A DNA stretch of 64,000 bases from Lineus longissimus (taxonomy: Eukaryota > Nemertea > Pilidiophora > Heteronemertea > Lineidae), in NCBI RefSeq assembly GCF_910592395.1, contig NC_088310.1:14083501-14147500 (forward strand), in the 5' to 3' direction. The notes below the pieces were generated by a model, which ran no database searches, was not told where the DNA came from, and saw nothing but the letters and a program-made list of their open reading frames with translations. Positions 11,901 to 22,917 of the stretch are shown here, piece by piece (the stretch's first letter is position 1; every line of letters starts with the position of its first letter). Both the position numbers and the translations under genes were made by a program.

Positions 11901-13412
11901 ATCCCAAAGGCAGCGACAATACCGAGACTTGCAACCTCTCACCTAAGAGACTAGTTGAACTTATAAAATATGGAATCAGAATGAGGCATTTCAATCAATC
12001 CTTAGCAAGATGTCTTATACCTTGCAGAAAAATCTCCAATCCGAGCAAGATGTATTAAATCTTGCCGAAAAATCGATGGCATTGAAATAGCAGACTATCT
12101 GCACCGTTTTGTGGCCAAGCTGAGTCAAGGATCAGGTCTAACCTTGAGGCTCTCCCTCAGGTTGGTTGTGAGAGTCGTTCATTGTCATCCCAAAGGCAGT
12201 GATAATACCGAGACTTGCAACCTCTCACCTAAAAGACTAGTTGAACCTATGAAATATGGAATCAGAATGAGGCATTTCAATCAATCCTTAGCAAGATGTC
12301 TTAAACCTTGCTGAAAAATCTCCAATCCGAGCGAGATGTATTAAATCTTGCCGAAAAATTTAAGGCATTAAAATAGCAGACTGTCTGCGCCATTTTGTGG
12401 CCAAGCTGAGTCAAGGATCAGGTGTTACCTTGAGGCTCTCCCTCAGGTTGGTTGGGAGGGTCGTTCATTGTCATCCCAAAGGCAGCGACAATACCGAGAC
12501 TTGCAATCTCTCACCTAAAAGACTAGTTGAACCTATAAAATATGGAATCTGAATGAGGCATTTCAATCAATCCTTAGCAAGATGTCTTTAACCTTGCAGA
12601 AAAATCTCCAATCCGAGCAAGATGTATTAAATCTTGCAGAAAAATCTATGGCATTGAAATAGCAGACTGTCTGCGCCATTTTGTGGCCAAGCTGAGTCAA
12701 GGATCAGGTCTAACCTTGAGGCTCTCCCTCAGATTGGTTGGGAGGGTCGTTCTTCGTCATCCCAAAGGCAGCAACATTACCGAGACTTGCAACATCTCAC
12801 CTAAAAGACTAGTTGAACCTATGAAATATGGAATCAGAATGAAGCATTTCAATCAATCCTTAGCAAGATGTCTTAAACCTTGCTGAAAAATCTCCAATCC
12901 GAACAAGATGTATTAAATCTTGCCGAAAAATCGATGGCATTAAAATAGCAGACTGTCTGCGCCATTTTGTGGCCAAGCTGAGTCAAGGATCAGGTCTAAC
13001 CTTGAGGCTTTCCCTCAGGTTGGTTGGGAGGGTCGTTCATTGTCATCCCAAAGGCAGCGACAATACCGAGACTTGCAACCTCTCACCTAAAAGACCAGTT
13101 GAACCTATAAAATATGGAATCAGAATGAGGCATTTCAATCGATCTTTAGCAAGATGTCTTAAACCTTGCTGAAAAATCTCCAATCCGAGCAAGATGTCTT
13201 AAACCTTGCTAAAAAATCACAAATCCGAGCAAGAGGTCTTAAACCTTGTTGAAAAATCTATGGCATTAAAATAGCTAACTATATGCGCTTTCTTTGGCCA
13301 AGCTGAGTCAAGGATCAACTCTTACCTTGAGGCTCTCCCTCAGGTTGGTTGGGAGGGTCGTTCATTATCTTCCCAAGGGCAGCGACAATACTGAGACTTG
13401 CAACCTCTCATT
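8965..13412. repeat. Satellite array A, about 286-bp unit, about 15 units
   Basis: A first diverged unit lies near 8965-9230. Units then start (GCCATTTTGTGGCCAAG) near 9241, 9528, 9818, 10102, 10388 and every 286 bp to 12962, with a last longer unit from 13286. Each contains an imperfect 40-bp internal duplication (GCAAGATGT...GAAAAATCT twice; three times near 13140-13260). The repeated 67-77-codon frames all begin at GTG, change frame between units because 286 is not a multiple of 3, and end in each unit, so I do not call them genes. The minus strand carries a splice-donor-like CTCAAG|GT(A/T)AGA in most units. Confidence 0.95.
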
Positions 13413-13545
13413 ATTGATTATTAATTATTATTGTTATTATTATTATTATTATTATTATTTTTATTAAAAAATTTGAATAGCGCTTATTGTTGTTAAAACT
13501 TCTAAGCGCTTTACAATTTATGATAAAGCATTGAAACATCAATAC
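13413..13545. repeat. (TTA)n microsatellite plus AGCGC inverted motif
   Basis: About 50 bp of TTA repeats (13413-13462) lead into AATAGCGCTTATTG and CTAAGCGCTTTACAA. This resembles the end of a dispersed element with AGCGCTT motifs. It sits exactly at the boundary between the two satellite arrays. Confidence 0.6.
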
Positions 13546-13599
13546 AGGATAAAATAAAAGTCATTACTAAAGAAAACGTGCAAGTGGGATTTAAAAATA

Positions 13600-15990
13600 G
13601 GATTCTAAAGAAAAACCTCCCGACACCTGATATCTAGGCCTGCACTTCCAGTTGAACTGTCTGCAAAGATAGAAGAAAACAATCTCATCAACTGTCAAAC
13701 TTGTTCATGTTACAAACTAATATGTATTCTAACCTTGTGACTTGCCTCCAAACTAGACCCTCCTTCGGTTGAAGAACCTCCTGATACCAGATATCTAGGC
13801 CTGATCTTCCAGTAGAACTTTCTGCAAAGATAGAAGGGTACAATTTTATAAACTTTTTAACTTTTTCACTTTACAAACTAATATCTATTTTAACCTTGTG
13901 GCTTGCCTCCAAACTAGACCCTCCTCCGTTTGAAGAACCTCCCGATACCAGAAATCCTTGCCTGCACTAGGCCTGCACTTCCAGTTGAACTGCCTGCAAA
14001 GATAGAAGGATACAATTTCACAAACTTTCAAACTTTTTCACTTTACAAACTAATATCTATTCTAACCTTGTGGCTTGCCTCCAAACTCCACCCTCCTCCG
14101 GTTGAAGAACCTCCCGATACCAGATATCTAGGCCTGCTCTTCCAGTAGAACTTTCTGCAAAGATAGAAGGGTACAATTTCATAAACTTTCAAACTTTTTC
14201 ACTTTACAAACTAATATCTATTCTAACCTTGTGGCTTGCCTCCAAACTTGACCCTCCTCCGGTTGAAGAACCTCCTGATACCAGATATCTAGGCCTGCTC
14301 TTCCAGTAGAACTGTCTGCAAAGATAGGAGGGTACAATTTCATAAACTTTCAAACTTTTTCACTTTACAAACTAATATCTATTCTAACCTTGTAGCTTGC
14401 CTCCAAACTAGACCCTCCCTCGGTTGAAGAACCTCCCGATACCAAAATTCTAGGCCTGCTCTTCCAGTAGAACTTTCTGCAAAGATAGAAGGATACAATC
14501 TCATAAACTTTCAAACTTTTTCACTTTACAAACTAATATCTATTCTTACCTTGTAGCTTGCCTCCAAACTTGACCCTCCTCCGGTTGAAGAACCTCCCGA
14601 TACCAGATATCTGGGCCTGCTCTTCCAGTAGAACTTTCTGCAAAGATAGATGGGTACAATTTCATTAACTTTCAAACTTTTTCACTTTACAAACTAATAT
14701 CTATTCTAACCTTGTAGCTTGCCTCCAAAATAGACCCTCCTTCGGTTGAAGAACCTCCCGATACCAGAAACTTTGCCTGCACTAGGCCTGCTCTTCCAGT
14801 AGAACTTTCTGCAAAGATAGAAGGGTACAATTTTATAAACTTTCAAACTTTTTCACTTTACAAACTAATATCTATTTTAACCTTGTGGCTTGCCTCCAAA
14901 CTAGACCCTCCTCCGTTTGAAGAACCTCCCGATACCAGAAATCCTTGCCTGCACTAGGCCTGCACTTCCAGTCGAACTGCCTGCAAAGATAGAAGGATAC
15001 AATTTCACAAACTTTCAAACTTTTTCACTTTACAAACTAATATCTATTCTAACCTTGTGGCTTGTCTCCAAACTCCACCCTCCTCCGGTTGAAGAACCTC
15101 CCGATACCAGATATCTAGGCCTGCTCTTCCAGTAGAACTTTCTGCAAAGATAGAAGGGTACAATTTCATAAACTTTCAAACTTTTTCACTTTACAAACTA
15201 ATATCTATTCTAACCTTGTGGCTTGCCTCCAAACTTGACACTCCTCCGGTTGAAGAACCTCCTGATACCAGATATCTAGGCCTGCTCTTCCAGTAGAACT
15301 GTCTGCAAAGATAGGAGGGTACAATTTCATAAACTTTCAAACTTTTTCACTTTACAAACTAATATCTATTCTAACCTTGTAGCTTGCCTCCAAACTAGAC
15401 CCTCCCTCGGTTGAAGAACCTCCCGATACCAAAATTCTAGGCCTGCTCTTCCAGTAGAACTTTCTGCAAAGATAGAAGGATACAATCTCATAAACTTTCA
15501 AACTTTTTCACTTTACAAACTAATGTCTATTCTAACCTTGTAGCTTGCCTCCAAACTAGACCCTCCATCGGTTGAAGAACCTCCCGATACCAGATATCTA
15601 GGCCTGCGCTTCAAGTTGAACTGTCTGCAAAGATAGAAGGATACAATTTTACAAACTTTCAAACTTTTTCACTTTACAAACTAATATCTATTCTTACCTT
15701 GTAGCTTGCCTCCAAACTTGACCCTCCTCCGGTTGAAGAACCTCCCGATACCAGATATCTAGGCCTGCTCTTCCAGTAGAACTTTCTGCAAAGATAGATG
15801 GGTACAATTTCATAAACTTTCAAACTTTTTCACTTTACAAACTAATATCTATTCTAACCTTGTAGCTTGCCTCCAAGCTTGACCCTCCTTCGGTTGAAGA
15901 ACCTCCCGATACCAAAAATCTAGGCCTGCTCTTGCAGTAGAGCTGTCTGCAAAGACAGAAGAATACAATCTCATATGGTCAACAAGATTG
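13600..15990. repeat. Satellite array B, about 161-bp unit, 15 units
   Basis: GAAGAACCTCC recurs at about 13610, 13771, 13932, 14104, 14265, 14426, 14587, 14748, 14919, 15091, 15252, 15413, 15574, 15735 and 15896. Most steps are 161 bp and three are about 171-172 bp (extra CCTGCACTAGG). The block from 13932 is repeated from 14919, a 987-bp higher-order repeat. Read on the minus strand, each unit is an exon-like block of about 88 bp between TTCTATCTTTGCAG and ACAAG|GTTAGA or GTAAGA. Frames do not carry through consecutive units, and one unit type has a 1-bp indel. Confidence 0.95.
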
Positions 15991-16159
15991 ATGACAACCC
16001 TGTGCAAACCACAATTAAATCGGTCTGGTGTTTAGGAAACATCACTAGTCACTGGTGTTGATATTAAAGGGAGAATATAGGCAGCAGCTAGGCAGGCAAG
16101 ATATAGTTACACAAAGCCGCCAATAGGGGCCTCTTACATCTCAAAGTAGGTCGTAATGA

Positions 16160-16260
16160 TTCACGAGGTCAAATTGAATGGAAACGACCAATTTTGGGAC
16201 CAAAACTTGTGTCCTTAATAGAGAGGTGTTCGCTAACAGAGGTTCCACTGTATTTGGATG
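16160..16260 (+). repeat. Dispersed repeat fragment (third copy of the 5.5-kb type)
   Basis: TTGAATGGAAACGACCAATTT, GTCCTTAATAGAGAGGTGTTC and GAGGTTCCACTGTA match the duplicated units at 5.49 and 5.89 kb. The family ends at GGTTCCACTGTA in several copies, so this may be its true 3' border. It is non-coding. Confidence 0.5.
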
Positions 16261-16830
16261 GAAAGCGTTCCTCATTAACTAAGCCTCTGGGAAAAAGTTA
16301 TGAGTGTGGCGGATTGTCTTTATTCAACTGAAATATGGCTTAGACGTTTATTACGGGTACGTGACCTAAAACATAACAATAAAAGACGATATTAATATGC
16401 GGTGGAGGTGCAAGGTCAAAGATGGAAGCCTTCGGCACATCTCCGCTTATTTTGTTTGAACCCACAACACGAGGCATGCATGCAGTGTATTGATTGGTAT
16501 ACACCGCAGTACCTTTAGAACATAATATTTCGGCCTGAAAAATCAACAGTGACTAAATACGCCTAATAAACAGTAACAAAGAACATCGTACTTACATTTG
16601 ATCACGCTTTTTGACAACGTAAACTCGGTCTAACATGAGAAATCTGGAGTGTTTGTTCACCACGCAATTTGAAAATGCCCTCGCCATCACAGTGCCATTC
16701 CAAAGACATGCGCAAATGGGCTAATCGTGACATGGTCATGCGCAAAGGGGCTAATCATGGCAGGGACATGCTTAAATCGTCGAAGAAAGGGCAAATCAAA
16801 CTCCACAAAGTGGTCGAACAATTTTCAGCA

Positions 16831-16910
16831 GTTGTGGCGCGTTAACTCAGAGCATAGAGCGTCAGACTGGCATGACCTGTGTTGTGGGTTCGAATCCTAC
16901 CAAGCGCAAC
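16831..16910 (+). tRNA. tRNA-like pseudogene or SINE head
   Basis: The 80-nt segment starts GTTGTGG and ends GCGCAAC, which can pair at about six of seven positions. It has a T-arm GTGGG-TTCGAAT-CCTAC with a consensus B box (GGTTCGAATCC) and a degenerate A box (TTAACTCAGAGCATAG). The anticodon arm pairs only partly, with GCA in the loop, and the D-arm is irregular. It is followed by CTTTTAT. A functional tRNA is unlikely; a decayed tRNA or a tRNA-derived SINE is more likely. Confidence 0.35.
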
Positions 16911-18030
16911 TTTTATAATGCTTTTTTGCCTTTTTGGGCGACGATTATTTTTTGATGGTATCAAAGCAATTAGCATAAGTCCAGCTGGACCAGGCCGTGT
17001 CAGCAGAATCGTGCACTGGCCGCCTTCTCGCCCTTTTCAGGGAGTTGCAACTCCCTGAACCTTCCCATGGTCCATAACCGGATCTTGGGAGATGAAAAAG
17101 CTTTTGTGGTCAAGATGAATTTGCCATGTCCTTCACTGCTGACAAGGATTAGGACTTTCTCGATTCAGAAACATAACAGGTGGTTTCACTGTCGTTTTCC
17201 GCCACGTGTCAAATAAAGTCCTCGGATAAATGTGGCGAGTATTTTCCGCAACCTAACTGGTTTAATCTATACTTACAAATAAACTGGCGAGACGCTTATA
17301 AATCACTCCGATTTTGTCAGCATTACTCCCATCAGTAACAAGTTTGTCTACATCTTAAGCCATCCTGAGGAAATCCGGGGTCAATGTTCGCTGTTCGTTT
17401 CTCCGACCCTACGAGCAGGGTCACTCGAACATCTAATTAATTGGTCATCAGGCGTCCTAAAGCACAGGCCAACATTCGACACTATTGACCGAGCTTGTGT
17501 ACAGAGGGAGGAGGATGGTCATCGGGCAACAAAGTAACCCGCATCCTTAAAACACAAAGTCGGACTGAACTAACTTGCAGCGGTCGGGAAAACTTATGCA
17601 CGAACCAATTGTATACAGATAGCGCTCGAGCGTTTGACTACTGACTATTGGAGTTGATTGGCGTTAGAAGTAGGAACTAGATATGATTGGACCAAACAGT
17701 AAATATACGTCAACGACCGGCGTACCCCTTTAACCATCTAGGCACCAGTGGTTTACAATATCCTCCGCCTCTCGATATGACGAAGGAGTATAAAGGTATG
17801 AAGCTCAGGATACCCTAATTCCAATGTATCCTCGAAAATACCAGCAGCCGATTCGATCCATCGTCGGTAGTACTCGAACGCCCGGAATCAGTATGTGCTG
17901 CAGTTTGATAAGTTTGGATGCGGGGTATGATAATGATACTAATGAAAATGTTGACATCAGTATATGGTTGATGAGATATCAGTATATGGTTGATGAGATA
18001 ACAAGATAAGGAAGAAGAAAAAAAGAGATA
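16911..18030. other. Intergenic stretch without a recognised gene
   Basis: No frame has recognisable homology. A TATAAAG at 17791 is followed by a 61-codon ATG frame at 17824-18009 of low complexity, which I do not call a gene. A perfect 22-bp tandem duplication (ATCAGTATATGGTTGATGAG) lies at 17957-18000. Unlike its neighbours, this stretch shows little repeat structure. Confidence 0.5.
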
Positions 18031-18031
18031 A

Positions 18032-18115
18032 GTGCGGCAGATTCACCGGGAGTCGAACCCGTGACTAGCCGATCCACAGTCAAACACTTTCAGCGCCGAA
18101 CCGTCAAGGCTTTCG
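18032..18115 (-). tRNA. tRNA-like remnant, minus strand
   Basis: The minus strand reads CACGGGTTCGACTCCCGGTG, a perfect T-arm and B box, followed by an acceptor-like CTGCCGC. The expected 5' acceptor partner is not found upstream and the anticodon stem does not pair, although GTG occupies the loop position. A tRNA pseudogene or SINE fragment is the likely explanation. Confidence 0.3.
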
Positions 18116-18609
18116 CTTGTGTCAAGCTAGCACCAAATTTCTATACCCAAATCAAGCTAGCCCCATATTTCCAGCACCAAGTTTACTCGGGTCTTACTCG
18201 AACTTACTCGGGTAAAGTGTCAAGCTAGCACTTAATTTCCAGCCCCATTTTTGGAGTTTTTGCGTTACATTTTAGTAGGCACAACACCAGTGACACCTAC
18301 ATCGGTATGGGCGTCAAATTATTGAAGAATAAAAATAAAAAGTTGACCCTGGGGTGGCGTGGGTTAATACAAAGGTAATCAAGAAAAATATTGAATTATA
18401 GACTAGTATTCAATCTTTCATAAAAATATTGATTTCAGTTCTATGGTCCCCCGAGTATTTCAGGAGGGCAGCACCAGTAAGGGATTCATTTCTGGAGACA
18501 AGCAGCTTGGAAAATGAGAATCTGAGAACTGTTTTTCCGAAATAGGATTTTCTCTAGATTTTCGTGGTGAACCCTATACGCCATTGCAGTGAGGGATGTC
18601 CCAGACCTA

Positions 18610-19003
18610 ATATTTTTAAAGTAAATTTTCCATTTTTTTTCTTACCACCCCAAGCTCAAAAACCACTTGGAGATGGCACTTTTTTCGATTGTTCCTCGAC
18701 CAGACCACATGTGTACGGTCGGGGACGATGCCCCGCATAGCCTCATACCACTCTCGTTCCTAGGTGCGATCCGAATTTTTAAAAGATATTTTTAAAGTAA
18801 ATTTTCCATTTTTTTTCTTACCACCCCAAGCTCAAAAACCACTTGGAGATGGCATTTTTTTCGATTGTTACTCGACCAGACCACATGTGTACGGTGGGGG
18901 ACGATGCCCCGCATAGCCTCATACCACTCTCGTTCCTAGGTGTGACCCGAATTTTTCAAAAATATTTTTAAAGTAAATTTTCCATTTTTTTTCTTTCCAC
19001 CCC
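18610..19003. repeat. Tandem duplication, 176-bp unit, 2.2 copies
   Basis: ATATTTTTAAAGTAAATTTT occurs at 18610, 18786 and 18962. The first two full units differ at only a few bases (for example TACGGTCGGGG against TACGGTGGGGG), and the third is cut off by the family B element beginning at 19009. It has no coding features. Confidence 0.85.
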
Positions 19004-19478
19004 AAGTTAAATGAAACGGCCAGGGGCCATTGTGCTCACCGTAAGTATTTTTAGTAGACAGTTACAGAAAGTGCTACAGTATGTAGGCCTCTCATAATTT
19101 ATACATGCATCTGTGACCAGTTCAGAGCCGGCCCTGGCCAAGTGGTGAATCCGAGACTTGTGGTTCCAAGCTTGTAGAGTCTAGGTGAAAATAATAGTGA
19201 AGAAACGTGCCACTCCATGACAATGGTGAATATATTTTTAACTTTGACCTCAGTGACCCTGACAGGTAGGTCAAATAACAAACCAGGGTGATATGTGATG
19301 TAGACACATCCACCTGACCATAACAATTTCATCACTCGTTACACTACAGCAATCGGCAAAAAACGATTTCCAAGATGGCCGCCTAATTAAATCTATGGCA
19401 CCAAAAAAAAAAAAAAGGAAGAAAATGTAAGATAGAACTCAGAAAAGAAAAAAGGAAAAGATGAAAAATAAAAATATT

Positions 19479-19560
19479 TTTGGCTGTCCTTGACCGGGGT
19501 TTGAACTCACGACCTTTGGATTGCCACAATACGAGGAAAAACCCACAAAACATGCAATTT
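19479..19560 (-). repeat. Possible tRNA-related SINE fragment
   Basis: On the minus strand GTGAGTTCAAACCCCGG resembles a T-arm and B box, followed by AGCCAAAAATATTTTTA. An A-run and A/G-rich tract lie next to it (19400-19470). It sits inside the family B element and is absent from the other family B copies, which suggests an insertion. A clear A box is missing. Confidence 0.25.
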
Positions 19561-20331
19561 CGGCCATATTTGAATTCCGATCTGGCTGAAACTTGGCATA
19601 CAAATAGTGGCTTCTTAGATGCATCATTACACAAAATTAAAACTCTTTACATTGAACAACGACAAAACGTACCAAGAACGGTAAAGTTTTCAACTTTGAC
19701 CTCTGTGAACTTGAAAGGTGGGTCAAATCAAAAACCCGTAAGATATGTGATGTATCCTTGCTGGGAGTACCTACCATGAAACTTTTATCAAAAACAAATC
19801 AGTAATAAGCGAGAAATCACACTTTTTGAGTTTTGAGTTTGGGCCCCCTGGTGGCCAAGTCAATAATCAGACCGAACAAAAATTCAGTGTAAAAGGTCAA
19901 CTGACCTAGGGGGTCATTTGTTCAAAGTTTCAAGTTCATAACTGTTGCGGTTGAGAAACGTGCCATAGTTACACTCAAACGGCAAATTTACGCCATTTGA
20001 CCTCTGCGACCTTAAAAAGTAGGTCAAATCCGAAAAATTGTGCAACATCTGAGGTAACCTTGCTAGGGGTCCCTGCCATAAAAATTTCATCAAAAACAAT
20101 TTGCTAATAAGCAGGCTATTGCACTTCTTACTTTTTCTGTTTTGGCCCCCTGGTGGCAAAGTCAAGAATCAGATCAGGCTGAAATTCAGCACCAGAGGTT
20201 ATCTGATATAGGGGGTTATATGTACCAAGTTTCAAGCTCATAGCTTTGGTGGTTGAGAAACGTGCCATAGTTACACTCAAACGGCCAATTCACGCCATTT
20301 GACCTCTGCGACCTTGAAAAGTAGATCAAAC

Positions 20332-22917
20332 TAGTATTGGGCAATTCGCCTAACAGCAAATTGCAGACCATATCCCTGGTGAAAGTATTTTGTCATGTTG
20401 AGAAATTAGGTTTGCACCAGGATATAACCAGATAAATCAGAGGCAAATAACCCTGAATAACCAGCTGAATTAGGTTGTGACAGTAGGTGCATCATAAATA
20501 CTAGAATATGCGATGGTTCTGGGACTGCAACAACTCAGCATATGGATGGTCAGAATCGAGCAGACAACAAGCAAATGTAATCTGAATCTCAACATCTTTC
20601 GTATCTTTTGATGAGTTTTCTGGTCGAGTGAGGGAAACCAGTTGGCCATCTGATATGGCTGGTGGGGATGAAAGCTCCCCATGTTGGGACGACCAATAAA
20701 TGATAATTAGACCATATCCACAACTCCGTGGATATGGTCTATTGTTTTTACTGAGCCGATCGCCAGGACCCGAGGGATGTGGTTTTCGACACGTATCTCC
20801 GAAACTGCCGCACGGAACGACCTGAAATGTGGTTAGGTTACGTTTCATAACCTGCTAACGAACAACGTGTACTTTATTTTTGCAGCCGTTGCTTACTTTC
20901 TTAGTTTTCGGGTGAATTTTGATGAAAATCGCCGGTTCTGAACCGTTCCGGTAATAGCACTGCCTCCCGCGTTTTTACCGATTAGGCAAGTTGCTCAACG
21001 TTGATCTGTCCCGACCTGAACAGGTGGGAGGATACCCGCTACATGGAAGAGCCAACAGACATTTCGTCTGCGCATTCCAGACTGGGTGAGTGTAATTTTT
21101 TCGTGATTGTAATCGCCCTCAAATTTGTGTTGAAACACTGCATCAGACAAAATTAACTCATCAGAGGTCAAGAAAAGGATCTTAAGAATATATATTCGCT
21201 GTTAGTTTGGGTGATTATAGGGAGCACGTCCATCTTTTGAGGCAAACTTGTCATCCGAAAGTTTCCAGATCCCCGCAATGGCGGATATACATTCATCAAA
21301 AAAATTACGAATTCGGGCAAGTTTCATCAAACTGTGCGCCTTAAACACCTAAGAATGTCTCAAAATCACCCAGACTCTACTCATGAGATATACCTTCACT
21401 GAAAATAATTGCTAAAACCTCGCTTAACGTGTCGCGAGTGCTGAAAGCAACAGTTTTGGAGATCGTTTTTCAGTACATCCTGCTCACTCCTGTAGAAATG
21501 TACAGTAAAGCACGTATACACGTGCAGTGTAAATGGACACACGAATGTACACACCTTCTGAAAATATTGTCAGCAAAGGTGATAAGTGTTTGTTCTGAAT
21601 TATGACAATGAAATTCATAGACTATTAGCAGGTAGTCAGTGTGTGTTGGTCTGAATAATGAATGATAAAACTTCTGGTGAAGTTAAAATATTTCCTCGCT
21701 CTGTTTTACAGCCTGACGCAGTGACGGGGATGATCAGCATCTGTTCTGTTCTGCGACCGCATCAGTCACGGATATAGGAGCCTTGACCACGAGGAGCTGA
21801 TGAGGCAAAGTCGTATAACCGTCTTAACCTTGACATCGGTGCAGTGCTGAATTTGCCGTCCGAAGACAAACCAGTATAATATTCCAGCCGTATTTCGTTC
21901 TTTTCACTGTAATACTTTTACTTCAAAAAGACTGAATAAATAAACCTACTGTGGCAGTTAGTTAAAAAAGATATTATTGCATTTTACGTTTTTACTCTTA
22001 GTGCTGATCGGTCATACCCCTTGGGCCTGGCCGTAACCTTGCATACTGGTTGTCTCGATGCCGTATGCTATGACCATGTACATATCTACTGGACTGGTTT
22101 GTTGCACCATGTCGAAGGAATTTTATGTAGAGATCAAGACACTTCCCTCACATCACAATCTACACCTCAAAAGAATGGTTGTAAAAATCCTTGCCATGAT
22201 TCCTATGTTGTGACCATGCATGCATCAATGGCCTGGGATGTTGCAACCTACACTTCAAAGGAATGCGAAGTCTAAATCACATTTATTTTTTGTCCCCAGG
22301 TTGTGACTTTCCTAACAGCAATTGCAGACCATATCCCTGGTGATAGTGTTTTGTCATCTTAAAAATGAGCACCAGGACAAAGCACCAAAAACCTGCCACT
22401 TAAGATCAGATCAGAAGTTACCTACGTGGTGCCAGTACCCACAAGTACATGATTGACACCTAGATCATTTGAAGAAAAAATTGGCAGCAGAACCATGTGT
22501 GCATGGAGGGAGGTATTATAATATAAATACTGTGGAGACGCAATGTATTATTGGTCGTCCCAACATTGGGAGCTTTCATCCCCACCAGCCATATCAGATG
22601 GCCAACTGGTTTCCCTCACTCGACCAGAAAACTCATCAAAAGATACGAAAGATGTTGAGATTCAGATTACATTTGCTTGTTGTCTGCTCGATTCTGACCA
22701 TCCATATGCCGAGTTGTTGCAGTCCCAGAACCATCGCTAATTCTAGTATTTATGATGCACCTACTGTCACAACCTAATTCAGCTGGTTATTCAGGGTTAT
22801 TTGCCTCTGATTTATCTGGTTATATCCTGGTGCAAACCTAATTTCTCAACATGACAAAATACTTTCACCAGGGATATGGTCTGCAATTTGCTGTTAGGCG
22901 AATTGCCCAATACTAGT
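20332..22917. repeat. Inverted pair A: 20332-20698 against 22549-22917
   Basis: CTAGTATTGGGCAATTCGCC at 20332 onward reappears inverted, ending at 22917, over about 367 bp with few differences. A partial third, direct copy (CAGCAATTGCAGACCATATC) lies at 22316-22380. One copy sits outside and one inside the large palindrome, so the whole complex reads A, B-arm, loop, A', B'-arm. The small frames at 20470-20848 and 22469-22777 are this repeat translated in both orientations. Confidence 0.85.

Noticed and set aside
10110-13172. Family of eight 67-77-codon proteins beginning MAKLSQGSGL
   Set aside because: They start at GTG, not ATG, lie one per 286-bp satellite unit, change frame between units, and their closeness only reflects unit identity.
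13930-15135. Two identical 72-codon frames beginning MKNLPIPEI
   Set aside because: They are the plus-strand translation of the 161-bp satellite; identity comes from the 987-bp higher-order repeat.
20470-22777. Matching 70-115-codon frames on both strands
   Set aside because: They are the same inverted repeat read in both orientations.
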